Notes: generated by a model not told the origin, from the sequence alone. A stretch of 35,113 nucleotides of DNA from Clostridiales bacterium UBA6388 (GCA_002437575.1 DJQK01000023.1:1-35113), one strand, 5' to 3'; counted from the first letter of the stretch, positions 1 through 9,303 are shown. Numbers and translations are program-made.

Positions 1-24
1 TACTCTTTTCGGTCAACGCGATAT

Positions 25-199
25 AGGGAGGCAGCACCGCGCAATTCGTCTGCGAGTCTCACCGGATCTTTTCCGCCAATGCCGCGGTTTGAAAACTTGA
101 AAGGCACAAAGCCTTCCTGCGTTTTCAAGCCTTGCCTTGACGAAAAATCTCTCGCCGAGCCTTCTTGCCAAATTGTGTGGTGCAGCCTCTTTTTTTGTT
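25..199 (-). ncRNA. ssrS: Putative 6S-like RNA
   Basis: No credible protein lies here. Read leftward from a strong promoter, the sequence folds into one long interrupted hairpin. The closing stem pairs GAGGC-U-GCACC (179-190) with GGUGC-U-GCCUC (27-38), with a U-U mismatch. Inside it CAAUUUG pairs with CGAAUUG, then GCGAG with CUCGC. A large open region follows, and an inner hairpin of UUGAAAAC with GUUUUCAA closes the end. Long closing stem, central bubble and terminal hairpin, about 170 nt, are the architecture of 6S RNA, which binds the housekeeping RNA polymerase holoenzyme. The family call rests on shape only. It could be another structured RNA. The 3' end is uncertain because no U-rich terminator is visible before the window edge. 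Confidence 0.5.
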
Positions 200-205
200 A
201 TTGGT

Positions 206-234
206 ATAGTACCATCTAAGCAGACAAAAGTCAA
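206..234 (-). promoter_or_regulatory. Promoter of the 6S-like RNA
   Basis: Minus strand: -35 TTGACT (229-234), 17-bp spacer, -10 TACTAT (206-211) with an extended TGG just upstream. The -35 box overlaps the pgsA stop codon (231-233), so the promoter is embedded in the end of that gene. Predicted start is near 199. Confidence 0.6.
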
Positions 235-776
235 GCGGAAGGCATGAGAACGTCCCAGTTCTTCTGGAAATACTCGTACCCCGAGTAGAGCGTGGTGACG
301 AGAATGACGATGCAAACGACGGTGTCCAAGATCTGCACGCCGGGGAAGATCATCATCGCGATCAGCCCCACCATCGTGCACGACGTTTTGATCTTGCCGG
401 ACCAGCCCGCTGCAATGACGCGCCCATGCGCCGCCGCGATGGAGCGAAGGCCCATGATGGCAAACTCCCGCGCGATGACGATGAAGGCGATCCAATCGGC
501 CATCCGGCCCTGCCCGACGAAGATCATCAGGCACGCCGTGACCAGAAGCTTATCTGCCAGCGTATCAAAGAATTTTCCGAAGTCCGTGACCTGATTGTAG
601 TGCCGCGCGACGTAGCCGTCGACAAAGTCACTGAGGCTTGCGACGATGAAGATCGCCAGCGCGATCCAGCGGTACGTGTCGGCATTCGCGCCGCCGTTTC
701 CGCTCAAAATCAGAAACACCATAAAAAACGGGATCAGCACGATCCGCACCATTGTGATCTTACTTGCCGTCGTCAT
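231..776 (-). CDS. pgsA: CDP-diacylglycerol-glycerol-3-phosphate 3-phosphatidyltransferase
   Basis: This 181-residue membrane enzyme makes phosphatidylglycerol phosphate from CDP-diacylglycerol and glycerol-3-phosphate, the committed step to phosphatidylglycerol and cardiolipin. The CDP-alcohol phosphotransferase signature is intact and exactly spaced: D53-G54, A57-R58, G67, D71, D75. Several hydrophobic helices surround it (about 7-27, 36-52, 76-90 and two or three more toward the C-terminus). The start MTTASKITMVRIVLIP matches the usual PgsA N-terminus. It overlaps the end of rimO by 17 bp and is the last gene of a recA-recX-rimO-pgsA run, so it is probably translated by coupling; no strong ribosome binding site is seen. 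Other CDP-alcohol transferases are possible in principle, but length and context favour PgsA. Confidence 0.93.
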   Translation of the reverse strand: MTTASKITMVRIVLIPFFMVFLILSGNGGANADTYRWIALAIFIVASLSDFVDGYVARHYNQVTDFGKFFDTLADKLLVTACLMIFVGQGRMADWIAFIVIAREFAIMGLRSIAAAHGRVIAAGWSGKIKTSCTMVGLIAMMIFPGVQILDTVVCIVILVTTLYSGYEYFQKNWDVLMPSA

Positions 777-2112
777 CGTCTTCCATGTCCTCCTCTAAAA
801 TGCCCGTCAGCTCTCCATCGTATGCGCCCACGACGCGAACGTCCACAAAATCGCCGGTCTTGATGTGCCGCGACGCGGTGAACCAGATGCGCCCGTCGAT
901 GTCGGGAGAGTCGGCGTACGTTCTTCCGTAATAGCAGTCCTCGTCAGGGTCATACCCCTCGCAGAGGACCTGCATGGTCTTTCCCTCGCACGAGGCGTTG
1001 TACTCGTCCATGATGCGCGACTGGAGTTCGTTTACAATGTCCGCGCGCTCCTGCGCAATTTCTTTATCGGGATACGCCATCTGCGCGGCCTTTGTGCCCT
1101 CTTCGGGCGAGAACGCGAACGTTCCGGCACGCTCCAGCTTGAATTCCTTCAGGAACTGGCACAGCTGCTCGAACTCTTCCTCTCCCTCGCCGGGAAGACC
1201 GGTGATGAGGCTCGTGCGCAGAACGAGGCCGGGAATGCGCTCGCGCAGCTTCGTCAGAAGCTTTTTGACGTATTCGCCGTTTCCGCGGCGGTTCATCGCG
1301 CGAAGGATGCTGTCGTTGATGTGCTGGATGGGAATGTCCAGATATTTGACGATCTTCGGCTCGTTGGCCAGCACGTCAATGAGCGCGTCGGACATTTCGT
1401 CGGGATAGAGATAGTGCACGCGCACCCACACAAAGCCGTCGATCTTACAGAGCTTTTGCAGAAGCTCCGCAAGCTTCCGTTCGCCATACAGGTCGATGCC
1501 GTAACGGCTCGTGTCCTGCGCGACGACGATGAGCTCCTTGACGCCGCTGTCGGCAAGATCCTGCGCCTCTTTGAGCAGTTCTTCCATCGGGCGGCTGCGG
1601 TATTTTCCGCGCAGCTGCGGAATGATGCAGAACGCGCAGTGGTTGTCGCAGCCCTCGGCAATGCGCAGATACGCGTAGTGCTCTGGCGTGGTCAGAATGC
1701 GCTGCGGCTCGGAGAGCTTTGCGTTGATGTCTCCGAACTCACTGACAAGCTCTCCCTTGAGAACCTTCCCTACCGCCGAAACAATGTCGTAATACGAGCC
1801 CGTGCCCAGAACACCGTCGACCTCGGGCATTTCCTGCACGATCTGCATCTGATAGCGCTGGGCCAGGCAGCCGGTCACGAGAATTTTCCCGACGCGGCCC
1901 TCCTGTTTGAGCTCGCCCATCGCCAGAATGTTGTCGATGGCTTCGGTCTTCGCGGCCTCGATGAAGCCGCAGGTGTTGATGATGACGAGATCGGCCCCGT
2001 CGGGGTCCGGCAAAATTTCATATCCCGCCACGCGCAGCAAAAAGAGCATCTGCTCGGCATTGACCTGGTTTTTTGCACAGCCCAAGCTGATCATGCCAAT
2101 GGTTTGGCTCAT
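760..2112 (-). CDS. rimO: Ribosomal protein S12 methylthiotransferase
   Basis: Radical-SAM enzyme that adds a methylthio group to the conserved aspartate of ribosomal protein S12. With the start at MSQTIGMISLGC it is 450 residues. The N-terminal UPF0004 domain carries the three cluster cysteines C12, C48 and C82. The radical SAM core has C155-x3-C159-x2-C162 (CDNHCAFC). A TRAM-type domain forms the C-terminus. I chose the ATG at 2112 because it forms an ATGA overlap with the recX stop and has GGGAGG at good distance; another ATG at 2127 also has a nearby GGAGG and would add five residues. RimO is told apart from its relative MiaB by the MISLGCAKNxVNAE N-terminus and lineage context. It is translationally coupled between recX and pgsA. 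Confidence 0.93.
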   Translation of the reverse strand: MSQTIGMISLGCAKNQVNAEQMLFLLRVAGYEILPDPDGADLVIINTCGFIEAAKTEAIDNILAMGELKQEGRVGKILVTGCLAQRYQMQIVQEMPEVDGVLGTGSYYDIVSAVGKVLKGELVSEFGDINAKLSEPQRILTTPEHYAYLRIAEGCDNHCAFCIIPQLRGKYRSRPMEELLKEAQDLADSGVKELIVVAQDTSRYGIDLYGERKLAELLQKLCKIDGFVWVRVHYLYPDEMSDALIDVLANEPKIVKYLDIPIQHINDSILRAMNRRGNGEYVKKLLTKLRERIPGLVLRTSLITGLPGEGEEEFEQLCQFLKEFKLERAGTFAFSPEEGTKAAQMAYPDKEIAQERADIVNELQSRIMDEYNASCEGKTMQVLCEGYDPDEDCYYGRTYADSPDIDGRIWFTASRHIKTGDFVDVRVVGAYDGELTGILEEDMEDDDDGK

Positions 2113-2733
2113 TGCGTGTCCTCCCATGTGTCCTCCGGAAGCTCCGCCTCGAACCGGCGCAGACCCTCCTGAATGTCGTGATAGCTGTGGCCGCGCCTGA
2201 GTAGTGCGTCCACGGTTTTTTTGATAAGCTTGCCGTCAAGCGCTTTTCCCTCTAATTTCCGGCGCAGAAAGGTATCGATCGCGCCGTCCATTTCGGGAAG
2301 CTCTTCGAGCGCTTCTTCCCAGAATTCCTTGGGAATCCCCTTTTCATAGAGGATGCTCTTTGCCCGCACCCGGCCGTAGCCGCGAAGCGCCGCAGATCGC
2401 ACGAGCTGCTTCGCCGTCTCCAGATCGTCGACGAGGCGCAATTCTTCCAGCCAGCGAACGGCTTCTGCCGCGTCCTCCTCGCGCTCGCCCTTCTGCACGA
2501 GGCGCTTTTGCAGCTCTTTTTTCGATAAACCGCTCGCCGTTAAAATGCGCACGGCGCGTTCCTTGCACGAGGCCAGACTCTGCGCGTTCTCGAGCGCAAG
2601 AAACTCCTCCGGCGAAACCTCCGAACCGATGCTCAAGCCGAGCTCCACGACCTTGAAGGCCGGGGCTTTGAGGCGCTTGCCGTCTTCAAAAATCAGCCGC
2701 AGGTAATTTGGAGGATCCAGCGGCTCGATTTTT

Positions 2734-2744
<11 letters not shown>
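2109..2744 (-). CDS. recX: Regulatory protein RecX
   Basis: Small helical protein of about 211 residues that modulates RecA filaments. It has the RecX pattern of repeated three-helix units, seen in segments such as ARILTASGLSKKELQKRL-like (roughly residues 65-85), the EEDAAEAVRWLEELRLVDD stretch and the LRGYGRVRAKSILYEKGIP stretch. It directly follows recA and overlaps its 3' end by 11 bp, the usual arrangement. No convincing ribosome binding site precedes either ATG (2744 or 2756), so coupling to recA translation is likely and the start is uncertain by four residues. Confidence 0.88.
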
Positions 2745-3834
<1,090 letters not shown>

Positions 3835-3865
3835 CGTCAACAGCCTTCCTTTTCTGTTTTTCTAC

Positions 3866-3894
3866 AGTATATCACAAGCCATCACATAAATCAA
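3866..3894 (-). promoter_or_regulatory. recA promoter
   Basis: Minus strand: -35 TTGATT (3889-3894), 17-bp spacer, -10 TATACT (3866-3871). The predicted start lies about 25 bases before the recA ATG, leaving room for the AAGGAAGG ribosome binding site. Confidence 0.75.
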
Positions 3895-3906
3895 ACAATT
3901 GTTTGA
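3891..3906. promoter_or_regulatory. LexA-like operator palindrome
   Basis: TCAAACAATTGTTTGA is a perfect 16-bp palindrome whose edge overlaps the recA -35 box by four bases. The Gram-positive LexA/DinR box is CGAAC-N4-GTTYG-like; this site reads CAAAC-N4-GTTTG, one base off in each half. Position and symmetry argue for an SOS operator of a lineage-specific form; the match alone would not. Confidence 0.55.
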
Positions 3907-3922
3907 AATTATTTTTAATATC

Positions 3923-4789
3923 TCAAGCTTCCGGCTTTCTCGCCGAAACGGCTCTGGTAATGCCGCGCAGATCTTTTCGGAAGTTGATCTCGTCAAAGCC
4001 CGCCTGCTCCAAAAGCCGCCCGACAGCGTCTTCCTGCGACAGGCCAAATTCGAAGCAGACCGTGCCGCCGGGGCGCAGCGCCGCGTCAAAATTTTTGACG
4101 ATCGCGCGGTAAAAGTCCAGTCCGTCCGCGCCGCCCTCCAGTGCCAGATGCGGCTCATACGCCCAGACGGAGACCGGAAGCTCCGCCATCTCCTTCGTCG
4201 TGATATACGGCGGGTTCGAGACGATCACGTCGAACTGGCCGAGAAATTTTGCCGCCGGCTGCAAAACATCGACAGAAAATGCCGTCACGCGGTGCTTGAG
4301 CCGAAGCTTTGTCATGTTCAGCCGCGCCACACGAAGGGCCTTGTCCGAAACGTCCGCAAGCGTCACGCGGGCGCTTTCCACCTTATACGCGACCGCAAGG
4401 CCGATGCAGCCCGAGCCGGTGCACAGGTCCAGGACCCGCTGCGGCGCGGGGTAGTCGCGGGCTGCCTCGATGGCAAGATCGGTCACGGCCATCGTATCGT
4501 CGCGCGGAATGAGAACGTCCGGCGTAATGGTAAGCGGCAACCCGTAAAAGCTCCACTCGCCGAGAATATAGGCAAGCGGCTCGCCTGCCAGCACGCGGGA
4601 TAAATAGCCGTTCAGCGTCTCTTCGATGGCCTCCGAGGCATATAGCTCGCGGTCAGCCAGCAAGGACGTGACCGATTTTCCGGACGCGAGGGCCAGCAGC
4701 TCTCTTGCGTAGACTGCTGCATTGTCTCCTTCGATCGGGCGCAGGGCCTTTCTGGCGTTTAAGTACAGCTCTCCGTATTTTTTTACCAT
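3923..4789 (-). CDS. prmC: Release factor glutamine N5-methyltransferase
   Basis: SAM-dependent methyltransferase that methylates the glutamine of the GGQ motif in release factors RF1 and RF2. It has 288 residues: an N-terminal helical substrate-binding domain (about 1-85) and a Rossmann methyltransferase domain with the SAM loop DLCTGSGCIG (121-130) and the catalytic NPPY (192-195). The usual IPRPxTE segment reads IPRDDTM (95-100), so the normal glutamate is replaced. The gene overlaps yqhQ by 7 bp and has AGGAAGG upstream. prmC is usually beside prfA; prfA is absent here, but prfB, another substrate, is at the right edge of this window. Confidence 0.93.
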   Translation of the reverse strand: MVKKYGELYLNARKALRPIEGDNAAVYARELLALASGKSVTSLLADRELYASEAIEETLNGYLSRVLAGEPLAYILGEWSFYGLPLTITPDVLIPRDDTMAVTDLAIEAARDYPAPQRVLDLCTGSGCIGLAVAYKVESARVTLADVSDKALRVARLNMTKLRLKHRVTAFSVDVLQPAAKFLGQFDVIVSNPPYITTKEMAELPVSVWAYEPHLALEGGADGLDFYRAIVKNFDAALRPGGTVCFEFGLSQEDAVGRLLEQAGFDEINFRKDLRGITRAVSARKPEA

Positions 4790-5736
4790 CGGTCCGCGCC
4801 TTCCTGTTCGGGAAGCACGAGCGTCAGCGCTTCAATGGCCACTTCGATCATCGAGTCGTCCGGCTCGTTTGTCGTAAAGTACTGGAACCACATACCGGGC
4901 GCAGTGAGAATATGGGTAAGTTTATTGTCGTGCCGGCCGACGAGGCGATTAAATTCATACGCGATGGCCACGATGAACGGCAGCATCACGATCCGCGAGA
5001 GCAGCCGCAGAAGCGTGTTGGAGATCGGGAAAATGGCGCTGAAGAGCGCTGAAATGAGGATCGAAATGATGATCACGACGAACAGAAAGCTCGTGCCGCA
5101 GCGAGGGTGCAGCCTTGTCTGCGGGCGGACGTTTTCAACGGTAAGCGGAAGCTCCGCTTCGTAGCAGCGGATCGTTTTATGCTCCGCGCCGTGGTAGGAA
5201 AACACGCGCTTCATGTCCGGCGTTTTGGACACAAAGATCATGTAGCCCAGGAAAATAAGAATGCGGATGACGCCTTCGAGAAGACTGCGGAGCACCGCGT
5301 GCTCCTTTAATCCCGGGATAAGCCCCGCGATGAGCGTCGGCAGCAGGAAGAAAAGCCCCACCGACAGCGCAATGCCGAGCACGACCGAAAGAGAGACGAC
5401 GGCCTTTTCAAGCTTTTCCGAGCCCAGCTTCTTTTCCAGCCATTTTTCAAATTTCGAGGGTTCACCCTCCTGCTCGGGGAAAAAGTCCGCCGAGTACATG
5501 AGCGCCTTCACGCCGTTTACCATCGAAGAGCCGAAATTCACCACGCCGCGGATGAGCGGCCATGTGAGGATGCCGGTCTTCTTTTTGATCGGCTCGACCT
5601 TCCGCACAAGCCCTTCCGGCCCGCGCACGACGATGGCCCGCTTGTCCGGGCCCTGCATCAAAATGCCCTCGATGAGAGCCTGTCCGCCAATGAGCGTCTT
5701 GAATTTTTCCTGACTGGCGGTTCGATTCTGTTTCAT
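4783..5736 (-). CDS. yqhQ: DUF1385 membrane protein, YqhQ-like
   Basis: A 317-residue membrane protein matching the length of Bacillus YqhQ. The N-terminus has the family pattern IGGQALIEGILMQGP (about 14-28). Hydrophobic helices follow a charged segment around residues 100-125 and 130-155. The conserved histidine/cysteine motifs FSYHGAEHK and HPRCGTSF lie in the second half, before two more helices. Its biochemical function is not known to me. I chose the ATG at 5736, which has GAGG five bases upstream and lies 8 bases after the kinase stop; the longer open frame upstream is only antisense-like extension through the kinase gene. It overlaps prmC, a pairing common in Clostridia. Confidence 0.85.
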   Translation of the reverse strand: MKQNRTASQEKFKTLIGGQALIEGILMQGPDKRAIVVRGPEGLVRKVEPIKKKTGILTWPLIRGVVNFGSSMVNGVKALMYSADFFPEQEGEPSKFEKWLEKKLGSEKLEKAVVSLSVVLGIALSVGLFFLLPTLIAGLIPGLKEHAVLRSLLEGVIRILIFLGYMIFVSKTPDMKRVFSYHGAEHKTIRCYEAELPLTVENVRPQTRLHPRCGTSFLFVVIIISILISALFSAIFPISNTLLRLLSRIVMLPFIVAIAYEFNRLVGRHDNKLTHILTAPGMWFQYFTTNEPDDSMIEVAIEALTLVLPEQEGADRW

Positions 5737-5744
5737 AAGTGCCT

Positions 5745-7199
5745 CTATTCTTCCCCCGTGGGGATGGAAATGGTAACAAGGGTGCCGCCGCCCTCGGCGT
5801 TCTCGAGCGTGATCGTGCCGCCGTGCATGGTGACGATCTCCTCGCACACGGCCAGGCCGATGCCGCTGCCTCTGGCTTTGGAGCTTCCCTTGTAAAATTT
5901 CATTTTGACGTGCGGCAGCTCCTCTTCGGGGATGCCGGGGCCGTAGTCCCGGATGCGCACGACGATTTTGCTGTCCTCCACGCCGATGGACGCGGTGATG
6001 CGCTTGCCGTCGCCGCCGTGCTTGGCCGCGTTGTCGAGAACGTTCAAAAAGACCTGCCGCATCCGCGCCACGTCGCACGCGATCTCCGGCACATCGTCCT
6101 CACACGGCTCATATTCGAGCGTGATGCCCTCCTGCTTGAGTCTCGAGCCGTACATGAAGACCGTGTCTTCAAATTCTGCCAACAGGTCCGCCTTTTCCAC
6201 GTTCAGCGTAAACCGGCCGTCCTGCATCCGCGTGAATTCGAGAAGCTCTTCGACCATGCCGGTCAGCCGCTTGGCCTCGCGCAGGATGATGAGCATCCCG
6301 CGCTTTGTCTCAGGCTCCAGATTGCCGGAGGAAAGCAGCGTCTCGCCCCAGCCGGAGATGGCGGTCAAGGGCGTTCTGAGCTCGTGCGACACAGACGACA
6401 TGAACTCCGACTGCGTTTTTTCCGACTGGCCGATCTTGACGGACATATCGTTGATGGTGTCAGCAAGCTCGCCGATCTCATCGTCATAGTGCTTCGGGAT
6501 CTGCACGCCGTAAGAGCCCGCGGCGATGCGCTTGGCCGTAGCGGTGATCTCCGTGACAGGCTCTATGATCGAGCGGATGAAAAAGCTGCTGATAAAAAAC
6601 ATCGACGCGATGAAAATGAGCCCCGCCGTCAGCGCGATGAGCCCCACCATCAAAACCTGCCGGTCGACGTTTTGAAGGCTCGTCACGTACCGCAGAACCC
6701 CGATGACCTCGCCGTTGGAGTAGATCATCGGGCTCGAAACGGCTAAGATGCGTTCGTGCGTGTCGGGATCTTTTCCCTGAAAGCACGCGAGCTTCCGGGT
6801 GCTGACGGCCTGCTGAATGTCGGGTGTGGTCGGGCTTTTGCCCGCAAATTCGCCGTAAGAGGAGGCGACGAGCTTGCCGCCGGCTGTGATGAATTGCAGC
6901 TCCAGCTTGTCCTTTTCCTCAAAGGTCTCTGCAAACTGGATGCACGACTGGTAGTATTCGTTGTAGCTCTGGCTGATATAGTTGCCGAAAAAGTCGGTCG
7001 TGGTCTTCGCCTTCGCCTCTAACCCTGAGCGCACGTTGGAGTAGTAATACGCGCCCAGGCAAAGCGTCACCGCCGCCACGCACAACGCCGCCAGCACGAC
7101 CATGACGCTGACGTTGTTGACCAGCCACCGCCGTTCGAGCCCTGCAAGATGCCGCTTTTTCGGCGCGGCCTTTTTCAGCGTTTCCGTCAGACGCCCCAT
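5745..7199 (-). CDS. HAMP-domain sensor histidine kinase
   Basis: Membrane sensor kinase of 484 residues. Order: cytoplasmic basic tail, transmembrane helix about 29-52, extracytoplasmic sensor domain about 53-180, second helix about 181-208, HAMP about 208-260, dimerisation domain with phospho-acceptor H272 (SHELRTPL), and an ATPase domain with the N box NVLDNAAKHG (N390), G1 DYGPGIP (418-424) and G2 GSGIGLA (444-450). The extracytoplasmic part has a PDC/dCache-like look (GGKLVASSYGEF, SSPMIYSNGEVIGVLRYV), which suggests a small-molecule sensor; that is inference. It overlaps its response regulator by 13 bp and follows a lipoprotein in the same unit. The ligand is unknown. Confidence 0.93.
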   Translation of the reverse strand: MGRLTETLKKAAPKKRHLAGLERRWLVNNVSVMVVLAALCVAAVTLCLGAYYYSNVRSGLEAKAKTTTDFFGNYISQSYNEYYQSCIQFAETFEEKDKLELQFITAGGKLVASSYGEFAGKSPTTPDIQQAVSTRKLACFQGKDPDTHERILAVSSPMIYSNGEVIGVLRYVTSLQNVDRQVLMVGLIALTAGLIFIASMFFISSFFIRSIIEPVTEITATAKRIAAGSYGVQIPKHYDDEIGELADTINDMSVKIGQSEKTQSEFMSSVSHELRTPLTAISGWGETLLSSGNLEPETKRGMLIILREAKRLTGMVEELLEFTRMQDGRFTLNVEKADLLAEFEDTVFMYGSRLKQEGITLEYEPCEDDVPEIACDVARMRQVFLNVLDNAAKHGGDGKRITASIGVEDSKIVVRIRDYGPGIPEEELPHVKMKFYKGSSKARGSGIGLAVCEEIVTMHGGTITLENAEGGGTLVTISIPTGEE

Positions 7200-7885
7200 T
7201 TGTATCCGAAGCCCCAGACGGTCGTAATATAGATGGGATTTGCCGTGTCGTCTTCGATTTTGATGCGAAGGCGGCGGATGTTCACGTCGACGATCTTGAG
7301 CTCGCCGTCATAATCCCGGCCCCAGACGGTCGTCAGAATGTCCTCGCGCGAGAGCGCTCTTCCGGGGTTCTGCATGAAAAGCTTCATGATCGCGTACTCG
7401 ACCTGCGTGAGCTTGATGCGCTTGCCCTCTTTGTCCAGAGTCCGGTTTCTCGTGTTGAGCACGAACGGGCCCTGCGTGAGCTCGACGGAGTCCATCTGCG
7501 CGTCGTTTCCGATGCGGCGGTAGAGTGCGTCGATGCGGGCCGTGAGCTCGGCCGGGCTGAAGGGCTTTGTCATATAATCGTCCGCGCCGGTCATGAGGCC
7601 CGTGACCTTGTCCATCTCCTGGCTTCTGGCCGTTAACATAATAATGCCGATCTTCTTATCCGTCGCGCGGATATTGCGGCAGACCTCAAACCCATCGATG
7701 TCGGGCAGCATGATATCCAGGATCGCAACGCCGACGTCCGGATGCGCCTTGAGCTTTTCCAGCGCCTCCATGCCCGTTCCGGCCTCGATGACCTCATAGC
7801 CCGCGCGGTTGAGATTGATGACAACAAAGCTGCGAATACTGACCTCATCTTCAAGAATCAACACTTTTTTCATAGAACCGCTCAC
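7187..7885 (-). CDS. OmpR-family response regulator
   Basis: Two-component DNA-binding regulator, 232 residues from the GTG at 7885. Receiver domain about 5-120 with acidic pocket E12-D13, phospho-acceptor D57, T85 and K107. The C-terminal winged helix (about 135-231) has the typical NRTLDKEGKRIKLTQVEYAI and VNIRRLRIKIEDD segments. The GTG start forms a 4-bp GTGA overlap with the upstream lipoprotein gene; the alternative ATG at 7873 (MKKVLILEDE) agrees better with the usual family N-terminus. An AAGGAA site sits close to the GTG and far from the ATG, so the start is undecided. It is cotranscribed with the kinase that follows. Confidence 0.93.
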   Translation of the reverse strand: MSGSMKKVLILEDEVSIRSFVVINLNRAGYEVIEAGTGMEALEKLKAHPDVGVAILDIMLPDIDGFEVCRNIRATDKKIGIIMLTARSQEMDKVTGLMTGADDYMTKPFSPAELTARIDALYRRIGNDAQMDSVELTQGPFVLNTRNRTLDKEGKRIKLTQVEYAIMKLFMQNPGRALSREDILTTVWGRDYDGELKIVDVNIRRLRIKIEDDTANPIYITTVWGFGYKWGV

Positions 7886-9219
7886 TTTCCTTCTGTCTCC
7901 CCGGAATTCCAGTCGACATATATGATATGGAACATCTGACGAAGAGTCTCCTGCGTCAGATCCTTGACCTGTTCGGCCGTGCCGAGGCTGGCGGCAAAGA
8001 CGGTGTCGTTCTGCTCCAGAAGCACGAACCTGCCGTCCTGTGCCGCGTTTTCGGCGCGGTGATCGCCTGTGAAGGCGTAGATGGTGAAGATCGGCATTGA
8101 CGGCGCCGAGCCGTTCCAGCTGGAAAAGACAAGGCCGCCTCTGGCCCCCTCCACCTCCGGCGCGGCGCTGATGGTGATGCGCTCGTCCCAGCTTTCAGGG
8201 ATCTCCACATACCAGCCGCCAGAGAAGCGGTGATACGTGCGCAGGACGATCGTCTTCGTGCCGTCGGGGTCTAAATGATACCAGCGGATGAGAGAATACG
8301 TCTCCCCCGCCGCGTCCGCCGCCGGAAGCGCAACAAGCTCCGGAAGCTCCACAAGGCCATCGCCGTTAATATCGCACGCGCAGGCAAAGGGATTTCGCAC
8401 CGTCTGCTGCGCAGGTTCGTCTGCCGTCAGGCTCTGAAACGAGCCGCCGCGGAAGATGAAAACGTCCGTCGTCAAGGAATCGCCGTCCAGAACCCCCGTC
8501 ACGAAGACCGCCGGGAGATTGTAGGCCACGAGCCCTGTCGTCATGCGCTTGATCTTCGTGACGCCGGAAGAGAGCTTTACCTCGCTGCCGCGCTCCATCG
8601 CGCCGTCTTTATAGCGGTAAAGCTCGGCCTCGCCGGGGCGATTTTCCGTGTCGATGCGAAGAACGAACAGATCCTGCTTGCCGTTGTTATCGAGGTCGCA
8701 CAGCGTAAACTGGCTGTAGTTTGCCGTCATGAGCGTGGAAACCTCGCCGCCGTCGAGCCGGTACGCACTCACCGACTGCAAGACCTGATCGCTCAGCTGC
8801 CGGCCGATGATGAGCTCCAGCCCCGCCTCGCCGTCGAGATCGGCATACTCGGCTCTTGCAAAGGCCGCGCCGTTTCCCTCGATGACCGCGACATTCTGAT
8901 ACGTGCCGTCCGCTTTGTCAAAAATATAGGCCTTCAGGGGCTTTTCGCCGCTCGTTTTCGCGAAGACGACGGCCTCTTCTTCTCCGTCGCCGTCCAGATC
9001 GTTCAGCTGCACGGACTGCTGGTTGCTGCCGGAGATGGGCGCGGAATATGCGCAGCCCGCTTCGTCCATGACCTCGTCGATGGCCTTCTGCAAATTGTCA
9101 TATTCGTCCGAATGCCGCGGCAGCGTGTACATCTCGTCCACCGTCTTGGCAAAGCAGCCGGAAAGCAGCAGACCCATCAGCAGCAAACCTGCCGCCAGCG
9201 CAATTCTTTTCCGCCTCAA
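7882..9219 (-). CDS. FG-GAP/VCBS-like repeat lipoprotein upstream of a two-component system
   Basis: A 445-residue secreted lipoprotein: signal peptide with lipobox LLSG-C22, then a repetitive domain. Repeats carry calcium-loop-like motifs: LNDLDGDGEEEAVVF, YADLDGEAGLELIIG, LCDLDNNGKQDLFVL and ACDINGDGLVELPEL, spaced by about 45-90 residues, as in FG-GAP/VCBS beta-propellers. Start is TTG at 9219: GGGGGAG lies 7 bases upstream and no other start fits before the lipobox. The gene leads a lipoprotein-regulator-kinase unit with overlapping genes, so it may feed a signal to the kinase's external domain; that is inference. I do not recognise a named family. Confidence 0.8.
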   Translation of the reverse strand: MRRKRIALAAGLLLMGLLLSGCFAKTVDEMYTLPRHSDEYDNLQKAIDEVMDEAGCAYSAPISGSNQQSVQLNDLDGDGEEEAVVFAKTSGEKPLKAYIFDKADGTYQNVAVIEGNGAAFARAEYADLDGEAGLELIIGRQLSDQVLQSVSAYRLDGGEVSTLMTANYSQFTLCDLDNNGKQDLFVLRIDTENRPGEAELYRYKDGAMERGSEVKLSSGVTKIKRMTTGLVAYNLPAVFVTGVLDGDSLTTDVFIFRGGSFQSLTADEPAQQTVRNPFACACDINGDGLVELPELVALPAADAAGETYSLIRWYHLDPDGTKTIVLRTYHRFSGGWYVEIPESWDERITISAAPEVEGARGGLVFSSWNGSAPSMPIFTIYAFTGDHRAENAAQDGRFVLLEQNDTVFAASLGTAEQVKDLTQETLRQMFHIIYVDWNSGETEGK

Positions 9220-9254
9220 AGCCCTGCTCCCCCTTTTACCAAATGCTTATTTTC

Positions 9255-9283
9255 ATTGTATCACAAATTGTTACGGATGTGTA
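9255..9283 (-). promoter_or_regulatory. Promoter of the lipoprotein-two-component unit
   Basis: Minus strand: -10 TACAAT (9255-9260) with extended TGA upstream, 17-bp spacer, weak -35 TACACA (9278-9283). It lies in the 84-bp gap after dnaE. I see no convincing hairpin terminator for dnaE in this gap, only a short T-run after its stop. Confidence 0.6.
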
Positions 9284-9303
9284 GCGCTTTTGTAAAAAAT
9301 TCC

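Noticed and set aside
13..534. A 173-codon minus-strand frame at the left edge
   Set aside because: Its first half lies out of frame within pgsA and its second half covers the structured RNA region; no start site or motif supports it.
865..2172. A 435-codon plus-strand frame across rimO and recX
   Set aside because: It spans two conserved minus-strand genes and shows no family motif.
5737..6078. Longer N-terminus for the YqhQ-like protein, starting at 6078
   Set aside because: The extra 114 residues are arginine-rich out-of-frame translation of the kinase gene. The ATG at 5736 has GAGG and fits the family length.
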